In this document: positions 1 through 10,454 of the stretch, piece after piece
Numbering within the stretch: position 1 is the first letter of the stretch
How the letters are laid out: every line of letters starts with the position of its first letter
Source of the DNA: Aurantiochytrium sp. KH105
Taxonomy: Eukaryota > Sar > Bigyra > Thraustochytrida > Thraustochytriidae
Length of the DNA stretch: 64,000 nt
Direction: 5' to 3'
Assembly: GCA_003116975.1 (NCBI GenBank)
Contig: BGKB01000011.1
Coordinates: 434,001-498,000 of the forward strand
The notes under the pieces: model-generated
Seen by the model: only the letters and a program-made list of their open reading frames with translations
What the model was told of the DNA's origin: nothing
The model's database searches: none
Position numbers and translations under genes: made by a program

Positions 1-2
1 GC

Positions 3-1334
3 CAAAATCCAGCCCCGCCCAAGCGGCGCCGGACAACCGAGGTCCAAAACGACATCCAAGTACTCCAGGCCAGCGTCCAGGCCCAAGTAGCGGCGCGTGC
101 TGCCCTCGAGGTGCATGCGTCTTGGCTAGAAAAACGCAACAAAGAGCTCACAATCGCCGCTGCAGAAGCCCAACAATGGAAAGAAGCCCACCTCATGGCC
201 TCCGAAGATGCCGACGCTCTGAGAATGCGTTGCACAGATCTTGTGCAATCTCTCCGTCGCGCAGACTCCACGAGACGCGCTCTGCACGAAGCACACATGA
301 CGCTTCGAGGAAATATGCGCGTCTTTTGTCGTCTTCGCCCCGGAACAGGCGCAGATGCCTTCAACGCGCAAACAGGCACCGTCGGCGATCTCCGCGTGCG
401 CGCTCCAGCCTCCAAAACTGTCGACGGCCGCGACGAGGCAGCCAAGGTTCTTCACTTCAAGTTTGACTACGTCTTTCCCGACGACGCACGCCAGTGCGAC
501 GTCTTCGACGAGGTTCAAGGCCTTGTGCAGAGCGCTCTCGACGGCCACAACGTCTGCATCTTCGCCTATGGCCAGACAGGATCGGGAAAGACGCACACCA
601 TGAGCAATCACACCGGTGCTGACCCTGGAATCATCCCACGCGCGCTAGAGCTCATCTTGCGTGAACATTCGCAAAAACCCAGGCTCAGTCTCTTGGAAAT
701 CTACAACGAGGAGCTTCGTGATCTGCTCGCCCCCGTCTCTGCTGATTCGCAAGGCAAGCGCTCCAGAAATGCTGGCAAGCGAAAAGCTGCATCTAGTGCT
801 GCTGCGCCAAAGCTTCGCATCCGCATTGATCCTAAACGGGGCAAACCCCAACTTCAGGGCCTCAGTGAGGTGGCCATTTCTAGCGCAGCTCACGCCCGAG
901 ACCTTCTTCAGCGTGCAGAGGATTCGCGCATGGTTGCGCGGACCAATGCAAACGAGCGATCCTCGCGATCGCACGTTGTCCTTACGCTTGCACTCGATCA
1001 TGCAGATTCCAATACCACGAGCCGCATCCACCTTGTTGATCTTGCCGGCTCCGAGCGGATCGCCCATGCAGGCTCAGATCGATCCGCCAAGCAGCTCAAA
1101 GAGCAATGCAGCATTAACACCAGTCTGGTGGCCCTCAAGAACGCGCTCCGTGCCCTTGCTACTCAGCAGACCCACATTCCTTTTCGCGACAGCAAGCTCA
1201 CATATCTCCTTCAGGATGCTCTCGAGTCACAGACGTGCAAGACGCTCATGCTGTGCAACTTGTCGCAAGACTCGGAAAACATTCCAGAGTCTCTCAACAC
1301 ACTACGCTTTGCGAGTCAGGTTCTGCAAAATTAG
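3..1334 (+). CDS. Kinesin-14 (C-terminal motor kinesin), 5' partial
   Basis: This is a minus-end-directed microtubule motor of the KIFC/Ncd type, which acts in spindle organisation and retrograde transport. The reading frame is open to the left edge of the window, so the start lies upstream; the GTG at 111 is an internal valine and not a start. The visible part begins with a charged helical stalk (about 80 residues), followed by a neck reading directly into the motor (GNMRVFCRLRP), as is diagnostic for kinesin-14. Motor motifs follow in the normal order: P-loop GQTGSGKT, switch I NANERSSRSH, switch II LVDLAGSE, and FRDSKLTYLLQD. The protein stops soon after the motor (LRFASQVLQN), confirming that the motor is C-terminal. 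Nothing in it looks broken. Its 3' end faces the BT1 transporter gene, with 292 bp between the stop codons. Confidence 0.95.
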   Translation, partial: QNPAPPKRRRTTEVQNDIQVLQASVQAQVAARAALEVHASWLEKRNKELTIAAAEAQQWKEAHLMASEDADALRMRCTDLVQSLRRADSTRRALHEAHMTLRGNMRVFCRLRPGTGADAFNAQTGTVGDLRVRAPASKTVDGRDEAAKVLHFKFDYVFPDDARQCDVFDEVQGLVQSALDGHNVCIFAYGQTGSGKTHTMSNHTGADPGIIPRALELILREHSQKPRLSLLEIYNEELRDLLAPVSADSQGKRSRNAGKRKAASSAAAPKLRIRIDPKRGKPQLQGLSEVAISSAAHARDLLQRAEDSRMVARTNANERSSRSHVVLTLALDHADSNTTSRIHLVDLAGSERIAHAGSDRSAKQLKEQCSINTSLVALKNALRALATQQTHIPFRDSKLTYLLQDALESQTCKTLMLCNLSQDSENIPESLNTLRFASQVLQN

Positions 1335-1626
1335 ATTGAATTTTATGGCAACGGAGACTTCCAATGAGCAGTCAGTTAGCTACCTTACAAACGTAACGAG
1401 GGTGAACTCATCTTTGCTTTACTGCATAATCTTATCCGAGAGACAAAAGAACGATTGCTGCTTGCTGGAAACGGTATGCTTGTCAACTCAAAAATACTGA
1501 AATCTTATCGTCTGAGTCGGGGCAGGCCAAACTACTTTTGCTATCGGCATGTATACTATCATCAATCTTCATCAAAAAAATTTACACCCTCACGCGACAA
1601 AAACCTGCAAGATAGATCGAGCAATT

Positions 1627-3732
1627 CTACGACGCACTCTGCGATCCAGAGGGATGTTGCGCGCACTGCAATGTCGGGATGAGCGCCGCTGTGGCGAGAA
1701 AACTCAGAGCACAAATCCAAATGAGATCTGGCAGTCCAGCAAAGTCCGTGTACGTGATATCCAATGACGACATGACCGCCGCTGTCAGAAAACCAGACGC
1801 GCTGGCACCCACATCAAAACATGTCAAATACACCGAGTACAAGATGCCAGGCGAAAGAGCTCGCGCCAAAGTGGCTTGCTTCGCATCATTGGCGTCCTCG
1901 GCATCAGCACGCACGCTCCTGTCCAGTCGCTCACCAAGTGCAGCTGCACTGTGCTGCTTCCGTACCCTATTCAAAAGCGAGAAACTGTAGTGTGTTGCCA
2001 CAACCTCCTTTGAAACGAGGTAAAACGCCGACACAAAGCTGCTACAAACATCAATAACGAGCCACGTCCAGAAGGTAGACGTTTCTCCCTCTGCCATTAT
2101 GCCACGCGGATCATTCACCTTGATAATATCGAGAAGCGATACGATGGAGCAAAGTATCGTGTTGGCCAACACCGAAACCTCGACGCTGCTTGAAGCAAAG
2201 AATCGCCGATACGCAAACAAACCTCCAATACGCGCAGCCGTCGAAAATAGCGACAACGCCTGAAGATCGCACTGCGAGCGAAAGACGTGATACTTGTAGC
2301 TAGACATTGCATCCATCGAGCTTGGCACAGCATCCACCACAAAAAGGTAAATGCAGGGCACCGAAATCACCAAGAGGGCTCGAACATTGGTAACATCGCC
2401 CCAGCGATACACGCCAACGCCTGCGGCCACAATCCAGGCGACCAATGACACTGCAAAGAAGCCTACCAGTCCGTGCCACGCCCCGAGCTTGCCTGCAGCA
2501 GCAAAGTTGCCATGCACTCCTACGGCAATTGCCACCAGCTCAAAGAGAACCAAGGTCGGCACAAATAGCATGAGCGCTTGACGCTCCACCGATGCCTTGA
2601 CGCCATCTTGACTCGAAGCTCCCACAACTTCCTCGCGTGCTTCCACATCTTCGTCCCTGACTATATCGTGTTGAACAAGATGCACAGCATACTGCTCGTC
2701 CGTATCCGACCCGCTCTCTGGATCGCCCAAAGCCCCCACATTTTGAACATCGGTGCGAGATCGCTTTGGGAGCCATTGCGCCGCAGTTGCGGACAAAAGA
2801 GGAATCATCGCGCTCACAATTAGTGCTGTGCGATTGTCCCAGGCGTACGAAAAGCACCCACTCACGGGCAACGACAGAAGCAGCGCGGTAAAAGTCCCCA
2901 TGTAGCGCCACAAAGTCTGCTCCGCCTGCAAGTTGGGAATTTCTTGCTGGTCTATGCATGCAGCGTCAATGAGAATAAGCCCGACGACCATGCCTGCAGC
3001 AGCTTCGAAAAAGTTCTGCAGAAACCCAATCACAAACACATGCCACACTTCTTCCGCAATTGTTGCCATCATGAGCATGCACGCCGAAATCATCACGTTG
3101 CAAAAGACAAGATATCCACGTCGGCCTGAACCGCATACGCGAATGCGCTCGGCCATGTACGCGTACAGTGGCTTGAACGAAAAGGGTAAGAACGTCAGCG
3201 CGTAATACTGCGTAAACTGCGTCGGCGTCATGCCAATCTCAGCCGAAATGAATTGTCCAAAAAAGTTCATTGGAAAACTCAACACGAAGGCATTGAGAAA
3301 GCTCACCACAAGCACTGGCCAAGGCAGCGCGCTGCGGCGAAGGACACGTCGCAGTCTTCGCCGCACGCTCTCCAGTCGTCGGCCGCGGCGGCAATTCCAC
3401 TCTGCGCCCAAAATCTCCCCCTCCTCTTCTTCCTCGTCGTCGTCTTCGTCCCCAGCGACATCCTCGCGCCGCAAGAGCGGCTGCCGCGCGGCGTCCTCCT
3501 CCTCCTCCTCCTCCTCCGCGGCGCGCTGGTTGGTGCTGCGCGGCCCCGAGACGTCGGACGTGCACGCGTGGTCCGTGCCCGCGTCGACGACGCCATCCTC
3601 GCAGGCCTCCGCGGCCCGTGCCGCGCGCTGCCGCCGCTCGAGGCGCACGAGGTGGACCAGGTACGCCGCAGCGAGCACCGCGCACGCCGCGAAGGCAGCC
3701 GCCAGCGCGGGCTGCTGCAGAGGCGGCGCCAT
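1627..3732 (-). CDS. BT1-family folate/biopterin-type MFS transporter
   Basis: A 701-residue polytopic membrane protein of the BT1 branch of the major facilitator superfamily, whose known members carry folates, pteridines or S-adenosylmethionine. A signal-anchor-like hydrophobic helix (residues about 6-25) is followed by a very acidic linker with a run of Glu/Asp (about residues 70-105). Then come about ten or more hydrophobic helices. BT1 hallmarks are YYALTFLPFSFKPLYAY in the first half and a C-terminal block similar to the family's last helices. The ATG at 3732 is chosen; the frame opens further up, but the extra 31 residues look like leader. It is divergent from the metallophosphoesterase gene with about 180 bp between starts, so the two probably share a promoter region. 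Substrate cannot be told from sequence alone. Confidence 0.8.
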   Translation of the reverse strand: MAPPLQQPALAAAFAACAVLAAAYLVHLVRLERRQRAARAAEACEDGVVDAGTDHACTSDVSGPRSTNQRAAEEEEEEEDAARQPLLRREDVAGDEDDDEEEEEGEILGAEWNCRRGRRLESVRRRLRRVLRRSALPWPVLVVSFLNAFVLSFPMNFFGQFISAEIGMTPTQFTQYYALTFLPFSFKPLYAYMAERIRVCGSGRRGYLVFCNVMISACMLMMATIAEEVWHVFVIGFLQNFFEAAAGMVVGLILIDAACIDQQEIPNLQAEQTLWRYMGTFTALLLSLPVSGCFSYAWDNRTALIVSAMIPLLSATAAQWLPKRSRTDVQNVGALGDPESGSDTDEQYAVHLVQHDIVRDEDVEAREEVVGASSQDGVKASVERQALMLFVPTLVLFELVAIAVGVHGNFAAAGKLGAWHGLVGFFAVSLVAWIVAAGVGVYRWGDVTNVRALLVISVPCIYLFVVDAVPSSMDAMSSYKYHVFRSQCDLQALSLFSTAARIGGLFAYRRFFASSSVEVSVLANTILCSIVSLLDIIKVNDPRGIMAEGETSTFWTWLVIDVCSSFVSAFYLVSKEVVATHYSFSLLNRVRKQHSAAALGERLDRSVRADAEDANDAKQATLARALSPGILYSVYLTCFDVGASASGFLTAAVMSSLDITYTDFAGLPDLIWICALSFLATAALIPTLQCAQHPSGSQSAS

Positions 3733-3912
3733 GGCCTGCCCGCTCAAGCGTCTCCCTTTCTGGTTTCGGGTCTGTGCGCATTCCATTCGCGCATTGATCG
3801 ACATAGATCTTCGCTGATCTCGCACTGATCAAGCGGCGGATCAAGCAAGACATAGAGGCAAACGGATTCAAACGCGCAACTCGACGCCGAGCTCGCCGGA
3901 GACGCTCGCGGG

Positions 3913-4797
3913 ATGGCCGCCACGCTGCGCGCGCGCAAGACGCCCTCGCGCGGCGCCGCGGCGGCCGTTGGGGCGCTCATGCTGCTGTGCTGCCTCGCCT
4001 TGGCGGGCTGGCGCGGCGCGCACTCGCGCCGAGGCTCGGATCAAGGCGGAGCCGCCGCGGCCGGCGACGGGGCGCTCCTCCTGGCCGTTGACACGGCGTA
4101 CACGAAGCGGCGCGAGCGGGCCGTCAGCGTCGTGTGTCTCGGGGACACCCACGGGAGACACGAGGAGATTTCCGTCCCGGATGCAGACATTCTCGTCTAC
4201 ACGGGAGACGCGGTGGACCCGCACGATGACACCAAAGTGCGCGACCAGCTTCGCGGCTTCAACGCATGGCTTGGCACGCTCAAACACAAGCACAAAATCT
4301 TCGTGGCAGGAAATCACGATGCGGAGCGCGACATCCACCTCGAGGACTTGCGTGCCATACTCACGAATGCCGTCTACCTTCAAGACGAGATGCTTGAAGT
4401 CAACGTTGCTGGATCTGCAGACCCTGTCCGCATTTATGGCTCGCCATGGCAACCGCAGTGGGACGGATTTGAGACCTTTCGGCCTGCAGGTAGCGCACTG
4501 GCCAATACCTTTGCCGCCATCCCGGCAAGAGGGCTCGATATTCTCGCGACGCACTCGCCTCCACGCGGCTACTTCGACACTGATCCAGATGGCAATCCAA
4601 TCGGCTCAAAGGACCTCCTTCTCGCGGCGGAACGAGTCTCGCCTGCCTTGCACTGTTTTGGACACGTCCACGCAGGTCGAACTGCAGACATGATGGCGAG
4701 CCAAAAGCACAATGCAGAGCCAATCACATACGTCAATGGTGCAATCTGCAATGACGATCTTGAAGCCGTCTGGGATCCGGTCCGAATTCTCCTGTGA
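3913..4797 (+). CDS. MPPED/239FB-type calcineurin-like metallophosphoesterase
   Basis: A 294-residue metal-dependent phosphoesterase of the class III cyclic-nucleotide/MPPED subfamily. An N-terminal hydrophobic helix (about residues 17-35) suggests a membrane anchor or signal peptide, so the catalytic domain probably lies in the secretory lumen or outside the cell. All metal-binding motifs are present in order: GDTHGR (about 77-82), YTGDAVD (about 96-102), GNHD (about 133-136), THSPP (about 213-217) and GHVHAG (about 250-255). The length matches the family. Start ATG at 3913 has a purine at -3 and lies just after a short GC-rich leader. The natural substrate is unknown for most members; 2',3'-cAMP has been hydrolysed by related proteins. 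Confidence 0.88.
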   Translation: MAATLRARKTPSRGAAAAVGALMLLCCLALAGWRGAHSRRGSDQGGAAAAGDGALLLAVDTAYTKRRERAVSVVCLGDTHGRHEEISVPDADILVYTGDAVDPHDDTKVRDQLRGFNAWLGTLKHKHKIFVAGNHDAERDIHLEDLRAILTNAVYLQDEMLEVNVAGSADPVRIYGSPWQPQWDGFETFRPAGSALANTFAAIPARGLDILATHSPPRGYFDTDPDGNPIGSKDLLLAAERVSPALHCFGHVHAGRTADMMASQKHNAEPITYVNGAICNDDLEAVWDPVRILL

Positions 4798-5319
4798 TTC
4801 ACGCGATATGACCACCTTTTATCTGCCCGGGGTCGTTTCTACCCGCTGTGTCCTTCGCGTATCTGGAACGGCTCTTCTTGGTGATCAACTGGGCTGTCTG
4901 TGGTCCAACCTATTTGTACTTGAGTCATCTGTAATTTTTTCAAAGCTTTCTGTCATCTCGTTTTTAGTTTAGAAAGAGTTGTCAAATGCAAATGTAATAG
5001 AAAGGATCATACCAGCCGCATAAATACCTTTTGGTTGCCGTGTAATTCGATACTGCTGCGATTCGTATGTTTCCCTCAATCTCCCCTCTGCGTTCTCGCT
5101 GGGAGAAAGCTGCTAGCCATAGGCCTATTTTCATCCCAAGAAAATAAAAAAGCAAGTCACAACCTACAAGTCAGTAAGTGTAAAATCTTGTGTCGCGAAG
5201 CTGACGCACTGTTTTTACCCTTCGACTTTGTCCAACCCTTGGTCGTCAACGAGGTTTCCCATGCACATACTCTCATACAAAAGAACTTCGAACCTCATAG
5301 TTTACTGTACACTTTGCAC
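4798..5319. other. Convergent 3' intergenic region
   Basis: This 522 bp, AT-richer stretch separates two convergent stop codons and probably holds both 3' untranslated regions. Short A- and T-rich runs are visible but no clear polyadenylation signal is certain. The palindrome TAGGCCTA occurs at 5120-5127. I see no gene. Confidence 0.6.
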
Positions 5320-6300
5320 TCAAAGCTCAAGCTCCGTAAACTCTCCGCCAGCCTGCAGACGCTGGACAGCCGTGCTAATGCGGCGAGCAACTTGCATGCG
5401 CTCCTCTTCCATGTCAGCTTCGGCGCGCTCGCGCACACGCGAAAGGTGCCAAACCTTCCACTTGAAGAACATTGAATGCATCACGAGAACTCGTTTTACA
5501 TGACGCAACTCTGCATTCTGAGCGTGTACACGCTCCCGCAAACGTCGGATTTCCTCTTCCATGGCTAGCGCTTGTGCAGCTTGGCCCATGGTGCGCTCTG
5601 TGGCGTTCGTATTTGCTTCAATATGAGGGGTCGAGGTGTCGAGGTTCTTGACAACTTCGGGCCGTCCGAGCTGCCCCAAGGCAGATTTACTTCCACGTCT
5701 TTCGTTTGCAAGCTTGAAGGGGGGCTTATCTTTTCCCTGTGAGAGAGATCTGCGTCGTTGCCGCTGCTTCATCTCTTGCTGCTCGATTTCTTGGTTCGCG
5801 GCTTCCTCGCGATACGGAAGTCCTGGAACATGCGGGGCCTCGCGCTCCTCACGCATCTCAGGGACGCCCATGGGTGTTTCGGCATCATTGTCAAAGATTG
5901 GAATGTTCGGCGCCGATGCTGATGCGAGCGAGGCGACAGAAAGCTGCGAAGGGGTGCGCAAGAGCGTTGCCGGAATCTCTGGGACTGGCGGCGGAGGAGG
6001 AGCGCCTTCATCAGCAACAACTTGTGGAGGTGAGGATGTTGTTGATGCCGATGAAGAAAGCGAGCGTTGTGAACCTTGACTCCCGCCACTACGTCGACGA
6101 CGTGGAGGCGTGCCGTCCTTGACGGCATCGGGCAACGCGGGTATTGGAGGAGGTGGCGCCATCTCGTCCCTTGGGTTCCCCACGCTTCCCACGGACCCTT
6201 GCGAGAAACGTCTTCGAGTAGGTGAAGACGCGGAGATCCCCCGGGTTCTCTCCTGCTCGCGATCACGGCCCCTCGCGGTCGCTCTGCCCCGAGGCAGCAT
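5320..6300 (-). CDS. Hypothetical protein, Ser/Pro-rich with C-terminal coiled coil
   Basis: I do not recognise this 326-residue protein. The frame opens at 6324 with a non-ATG codon, so the ATG at 6300 is the likely start. The N-terminal two thirds are low-complexity and basic/serine-rich, with two proline runs (APPPPPVPEIP and PPPPIPALP) of the sort bound by SH3, EVH1 or profilin domains. The last 90 residues form a strongly predicted helix, probably a coiled coil, rich in Glu, Arg, Met and aromatic residues (HSMFFKWKVWHLSRV). It is divergent from WDR92 with 470 bp between starts. The codon use matches neighbouring genes and there is no repeat-only composition, so I take it as a genuine gene. 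Confidence 0.7.
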   Translation of the reverse strand: MLPRGRATARGRDREQERTRGISASSPTRRRFSQGSVGSVGNPRDEMAPPPPIPALPDAVKDGTPPRRRRSGGSQGSQRSLSSSASTTSSPPQVVADEGAPPPPPVPEIPATLLRTPSQLSVASLASASAPNIPIFDNDAETPMGVPEMREEREAPHVPGLPYREEAANQEIEQQEMKQRQRRRSLSQGKDKPPFKLANERRGSKSALGQLGRPEVVKNLDTSTPHIEANTNATERTMGQAAQALAMEEEIRRLRERVHAQNAELRHVKRVLVMHSMFFKWKVWHLSRVRERAEADMEEERMQVARRISTAVQRLQAGGEFTELEL

Positions 6301-6770
6301 ACTTGTCGACGGTTGTCCGTGCAAAACTGCGCGCGTACAAGTCGATCAATCTCTGCTTTTTCTGACTCACGAGTTTCTGCGACAAGAGGTCTTTGTTTTT
6401 CAGCGAGAAAGACGCCACGCGTAGTTGTTTCCTTCCGATGAGCCTTGCCTGCGCAGACCCTCGCGCAGCAGCAAGCCCACGAGCTGGCTTGGCTGCTGCC
6501 TCCGTTGCGCTTTAACAAACGCCCCAATACTGCGCAACCCGAAATTCTCCTTGGAGATTACCCTAACCGAAATGTGGGCACCGTTGCACAAACCTAACCG
6601 AATGACCGGTGAGTCGAAGCCCGCATGCAAACATACCTGAAAAGCGAAAGCCTCCCGCTTGATCGAAACCTAGTTCGTCCCATTCGCCGCAACGCTCAGA
6701 CGAGAACCCCGCGCGCGTGAGCGAGCGAGCGGTCAAGACGAGACGAGACGAGGCGAGACAAGACGCGACC
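6301..6770. promoter_or_regulatory. Divergent promoter region
   Basis: A 470 bp region separates the starts of the minus-strand coiled-coil gene and plus-strand WDR92, so both promoters must lie here. The stretch close to WDR92 carries short cgag/gaga-type repeats. No TATA box or other named element can be assigned with confidence. Confidence 0.45.
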
Positions 6771-7856
6771 ATGGACACGACGGATGCGCCGCAGCTCATC
6801 GAGCACGTGAACCAAGGCGTTGACTACACGGCGTACGAAACGCGCTGGGTCCCAAGTTCCGCGCGACTGGCCGTCGTCGGCCTCAAAGCAAAGGGGACCG
6901 GCGTTCTCGAGGTCCTTGAGCTCGATGCGGGCAAGCTACGAACGGTGGTGAGCCAGGAAAAGGCGCACGGCATCAAGTGTGCCACCTTTGGTGCCTCTTC
7001 CCTCGAGAACCGCAGCGTGGCCACTGGAGATTTTGCGGGTAATGTCAGTATCTACGATCTCGAGCACGCGGCAAAGCCCACCTGGAGCGTCAAGGGCCAC
7101 GAAACCCTTGTGAACTGCATCGAAGGATGCGGTGGGCTCTCCGTGGGTTGCGGGGCGCCAGAGCTCGTTACTGGAAGCCGGGATGGTTGCGTCAAGGTTT
7201 GGGACCCGCGTGTCGAGCGTCCTGTGGTCTCGCTCGAGCCCGCCGATGGAGACTCGGGCGATCCCAACGATCGGCGCGATTGCTGGGCCGTCGCCTTTGG
7301 TAACAGCTTCAACGACGAGGAGCGCGTGGTCGCTGCCGGTTACGACAACGGCGACGTCAAGCTCTTTGACCTGCGGACCAACACGGTCCGCTGGGAGACC
7401 AATTGCGCAAATGGTGTGTGTGGACTGCAGTTCGATCGTCCTGACATTGAGATGAACAAACTTGTAGCCACGACCTTGGAGTCCAAATTTAGGGTCTATG
7501 ATATGCGCACGGAACACCCAGAGGAAGGTTTTGCCTATTGCACCGAGCGCGCGCACAAGAGCACCGTGTGGGGCGTTCGTCACTTGCCACAAAATCGCGA
7601 CATCATGATGACCACCGGGGGTAACGGTGGCCTCAATCTCTACAAGTACGTCTACCCCAAGCAGCGTCAGGTCAAAGATGCCGAGGGCCGACCCAAGGGT
7701 GTTCCCGGTTCCGTCGACCTGCTCAACTCCAAGATTATTTCAACGCAGCCTGTCGTTTCCTTTGATTGGAACCTCGACAAGGAGGGTCTCTGTGCTCTCT
7801 CGTGCTTGGACCAGACGCTTCGCGTCTATATTGTGACCAAGCTCAACCTCTACTAA
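6771..7856 (+). CDS. WDR92: WDR92/Monad-like WD40 protein (dynein assembly factor DNAAF10)
   Basis: A 361-residue WD40 propeller of the WDR92 family. The family binds the R2TP/prefoldin-like chaperone complex and is needed for preassembly of axonemal dynein arms in the cytoplasm. The sequence holds repeated WD units such as [33 protein letters not shown] and [24 protein letters not shown], and the C-terminus [18 protein letters not shown] is the family's usual ending. The length equals that of animal WDR92. The ATG at 6771 is chosen over a non-ATG opening 54 bp upstream. Its presence is consistent with an organism that makes motile cilia at some stage, for example biflagellate zoospores. Confidence 0.88.
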   Translation: MDTTDAPQLIEHVNQGVDYTAYETRWVPSSARLAVVGLKAKGTGVLEVLELDAGKLRTVVSQEKAHGIKCATFGASSLENRSVATGDFAGNVSIYDLEHAAKPTWSVKGHETLVNCIEGCGGLSVGCGAPELVTGSRDGCVKVWDPRVERPVVSLEPADGDSGDPNDRRDCWAVAFGNSFNDEERVVAAGYDNGDVKLFDLRTNTVRWETNCANGVCGLQFDRPDIEMNKLVATTLESKFRVYDMRTEHPEEGFAYCTERAHKSTVWGVRHLPQNRDIMMTTGGNGGLNLYKYVYPKQRQVKDAEGRPKGVPGSVDLLNSKIISTQPVVSFDWNLDKEGLCALSCLDQTLRVYIVTKLNLY

Positions 7857-8479
7857 ACGAAGAGTGACACTTGTGCACCAACAATCAGACGAAGAGATCT
7901 TTCGGAGAATGAAAAATTCTTTTCGTTTTTGAAAAGGCTGGGAAATAGCAGCAGTTTGTGCGATGGATCGAGCGATGCGAAAGCGCGCTTACCTCCGCTT
8001 GAATCTGCGCTTCTTTCTTGCGGCATGGTAAAGTTTTTCACTCTTCTCACATATGGGTTTAAACGTAGATTTGAATCCAGAAACTAGAAAGTGAGACCGC
8101 GCGGGCGAGCGAGAAGAACCGGTTGGGTGCCAAAGGAGCCTTGCACTCCTTTTACCACCTTTGCAAATAGACGAACGAGGAACAACAATCTCATCAGATA
8201 ACAAATAGACTCGCTTGTCACATCTTCATCAAATATTGCTACCTTTGCACTTGATCAAGCGTTCCGCCTCGCAGGCACCTTTGAAAGAGACCGCAAGTTG
8301 AAAATTGAATCTGGAAGTCCTTCCCACCTTCTCCTTGCAGGCAATCTGGCCAACAAACATGAATACCAATATAACCAAATTCTCAAAAGCCCAAGAGCTT
8401 TCCAAATCTTCATTTTGTTTAAAGAACATAACCATCTTTGCACTACCAAAGGCCTGCACAGGCTCTGTGCCTACTCTGT
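7857..8479. other. Convergent 3' intergenic region
   Basis: A 623 bp AT-richer stretch lies between the stop codons of WDR92 and the FtsH-like gene. Both strands were checked for a continuation of the FtsH-like protein into a peptidase domain; none is visible. No RNA gene is recognised. Confidence 0.6.
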
Positions 8480-9913
8480 TTAGTTCATGCCTCCAAAGAG
8501 TGAACCAAGGTTTGGCGGTTTGCTTTCACGTCGCGAGATACTCTCCTTGTGGGTGCGGAGTGCCAAAAGAAAGTCGTCTGTCATGAGTTCGTCACGCTTG
8601 TCGCGTGCGGCGCGAATGGCGGCTTCGTTGCAAATCATCGCCAACTCGGCGCCCGTGTAGCCAGGCGCAAGAGATGCAATCAAGTCGATATCGCAATCAT
8701 CTGAAAGACTCATGTGTCGCGTGTGCACACGGAGAATTTCCGCGCGGCCATCCTGATCCGGTTTGTCTACATAAATAACGCGGTCAAAACGTCCAGGGCG
8801 GACCAGCGCCTTGTCGAGCACATCGTAGCGGTTCGTCGCCGCCATGACGACAATGCGTTTCTCCGACCCAAAGCCGTCCATTGAGGCCAGCAGCTGGTTG
8901 AGCGTTTGCTCACGCTCCTCGTTCATGCTGAATTCGGCGCTGCGGCTCTTGCCAAGAGCATCAATCTCGTCGAAAAAGAGAACACACGGCGCCGCTTTGC
9001 GGGCCTTTGCAAACAGATTACGCACACGACTGGCGCCCCGCCCCGCATACACTTCGACAAAGTCGCTACCCGAGCAGTGGAAAAAGGCCATGCCGCACTC
9101 ATTGGCCATGGCTCGCGCAAGCATGGTTTTGCCCGTGCCGGGCGGACCGACGAGAAGAATGCCCGTGGGCAGTCGGGCCCCGACACGGGTGTAGCGTTCG
9201 GGATGTCGAAGAAAGTCAGCCACTTCCTCGACCACCTCGCGCGCAGGTCCAATGCCGGCCACGTCAGAAAACATGGTTCGTCTGATGCCGGGTCCGCTCG
9301 ATGTCGCGCCCTGCTTGTTGTTATTGAGCGTGCCGACGTCGCCACCATTCGTCTGATCGTATATGCGCTTTATGACAAAGGCGCAAAGGCCCAGATACAC
9401 GATGGGCAGCACAATCATGGTTGCGGATCGCCAACCTCCGGCCCCTGCCTCCGCACTGGGCCGCAAGATGAGCTCGTCAAAGGGGACCTTGTGCTCGTGC
9501 AAGAACTCCACGAGTCCAGGTTGCACGCGCACGGGTTCTGTAAAGAGCACCTCCTGCGCACGCTGCCCGACGACGCTGCCGGCCTCTGCGGCAAGCTCAC
9601 CTGCCGCCTGTTTGGCAGCGTCGGCCTTGAGTGAAAACTCCACGATACGGGCCCCGAGCTTGACGTCCGCCACGACGCCTTGTTCGACCTGCTGGAGGAA
9701 CTTGCTAAAGGGAACGCGGTGCCGCACGACTTCTTGCACGGCATCCTTGACAGCCTTGTCTGCGACTTGCGCAGGCCCTGCCCCAGCTCCGCGCCGTCTG
9801 CTTCGCAGGGCCACGGACAGCGCCAGCAGCGCCGCGAGCGCTGCGAGTCCGCCTCGGCGCCGAGGGTCCGCAAGCAGCTCGCGTGCAGCACGTCGCCACC
9901 ACTCGAGGCCCAT
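8480..9913 (-). CDS. FtsH-like AAA+ membrane protein lacking the M41 peptidase domain
   Basis: A 477-residue membrane AAA+ ATPase built like the first half of FtsH. It has an N-terminal hydrophobic helix (about residues 19-37), an FtsH-extracellular-like segment (VPFSKFLQQVEQGVVADV), a second membrane helix (ATMIVLPIVYLGLCAFVI, about 165-182), then a complete AAA module. Walker A is VGPPGTGKT (about 254-262), Walker B is VLFFDEID, and the second region of homology ends with RPGRFDR, so the arginine fingers are kept. The pore loop reads FVEVYAGRG. The protein ends right after the AAA lid with a short Ser/Gly tail. No HEXXH zinc motif is present, whereas true FtsH continues for about 200 residues. 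It may act as an unfoldase, chaperone or partner of a full FtsH in mitochondria or plastid-derived membranes (inference). Confidence 0.85.
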   Translation of the reverse strand: MGLEWWRRAARELLADPRRRGGLAALAALLALSVALRSRRRGAGAGPAQVADKAVKDAVQEVVRHRVPFSKFLQQVEQGVVADVKLGARIVEFSLKADAAKQAAGELAAEAGSVVGQRAQEVLFTEPVRVQPGLVEFLHEHKVPFDELILRPSAEAGAGGWRSATMIVLPIVYLGLCAFVIKRIYDQTNGGDVGTLNNNKQGATSSGPGIRRTMFSDVAGIGPAREVVEEVADFLRHPERYTRVGARLPTGILLVGPPGTGKTMLARAMANECGMAFFHCSGSDFVEVYAGRGASRVRNLFAKARKAAPCVLFFDEIDALGKSRSAEFSMNEEREQTLNQLLASMDGFGSEKRIVVMAATNRYDVLDKALVRPGRFDRVIYVDKPDQDGRAEILRVHTRHMSLSDDCDIDLIASLAPGYTGAELAMICNEAAIRAARDKRDELMTDDFLLALRTHKESISRRESKPPNLGSLFGGMN

Positions 9914-10454
9914 GCTCGCTGCCTCGACCCTCTTCGCGACGTCTGCGTCTCCGCGTCACAAGCCTGCCGCCACTCTACGGCTCCGTCTGGCCTGGCCACG
10001 CACGCCTTGCCGCTGATCGGAACCGCGAGAGCGCGCGCAATCGATGCGTGTCTGTGACCGTCATCGATGTTGAATGAATGAAGGAAGGAAGGAGGGACTG
10101 CATCGATTGAAAATGGCGATTCCCAAGGCAAGCAAAAGCTGTATAATACCAGTGTATACTTGTCGAGCTGGCTGAGCAAGGATGGAGGGGTTTGGAAACC
10201 TCGCTCTTTCCGCATCCAAAGCGAAAGAGGAGTGCCCATTCGCTATTGCAACTACATCATCAGCATACCGCAAGCAAGGATGAGTTTGATTGTTTGGGGA
10301 GTGAATCGATGCATGCGTCGATGATACGCGAGAAAAAAAGCAAAAAAGGAGAGCACCTTTGCAAAGTAATTAGCTCTGGGTGAACTTTTAGTGCCAAGTT
10401 GCTGGCGTATACACCGTTGTGCTTATTTATAAATCTACCCTGGTCAATCAGATA
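9914..10454. other. Intergenic region between two minus-strand genes
   Basis: This 541 bp stretch holds the promoter and leader of the FtsH-like gene and the 3' end of the PH-DnaJ gene. Short gaag/gagg repeats occur around 10077-10100. I see no gene. Confidence 0.5.
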
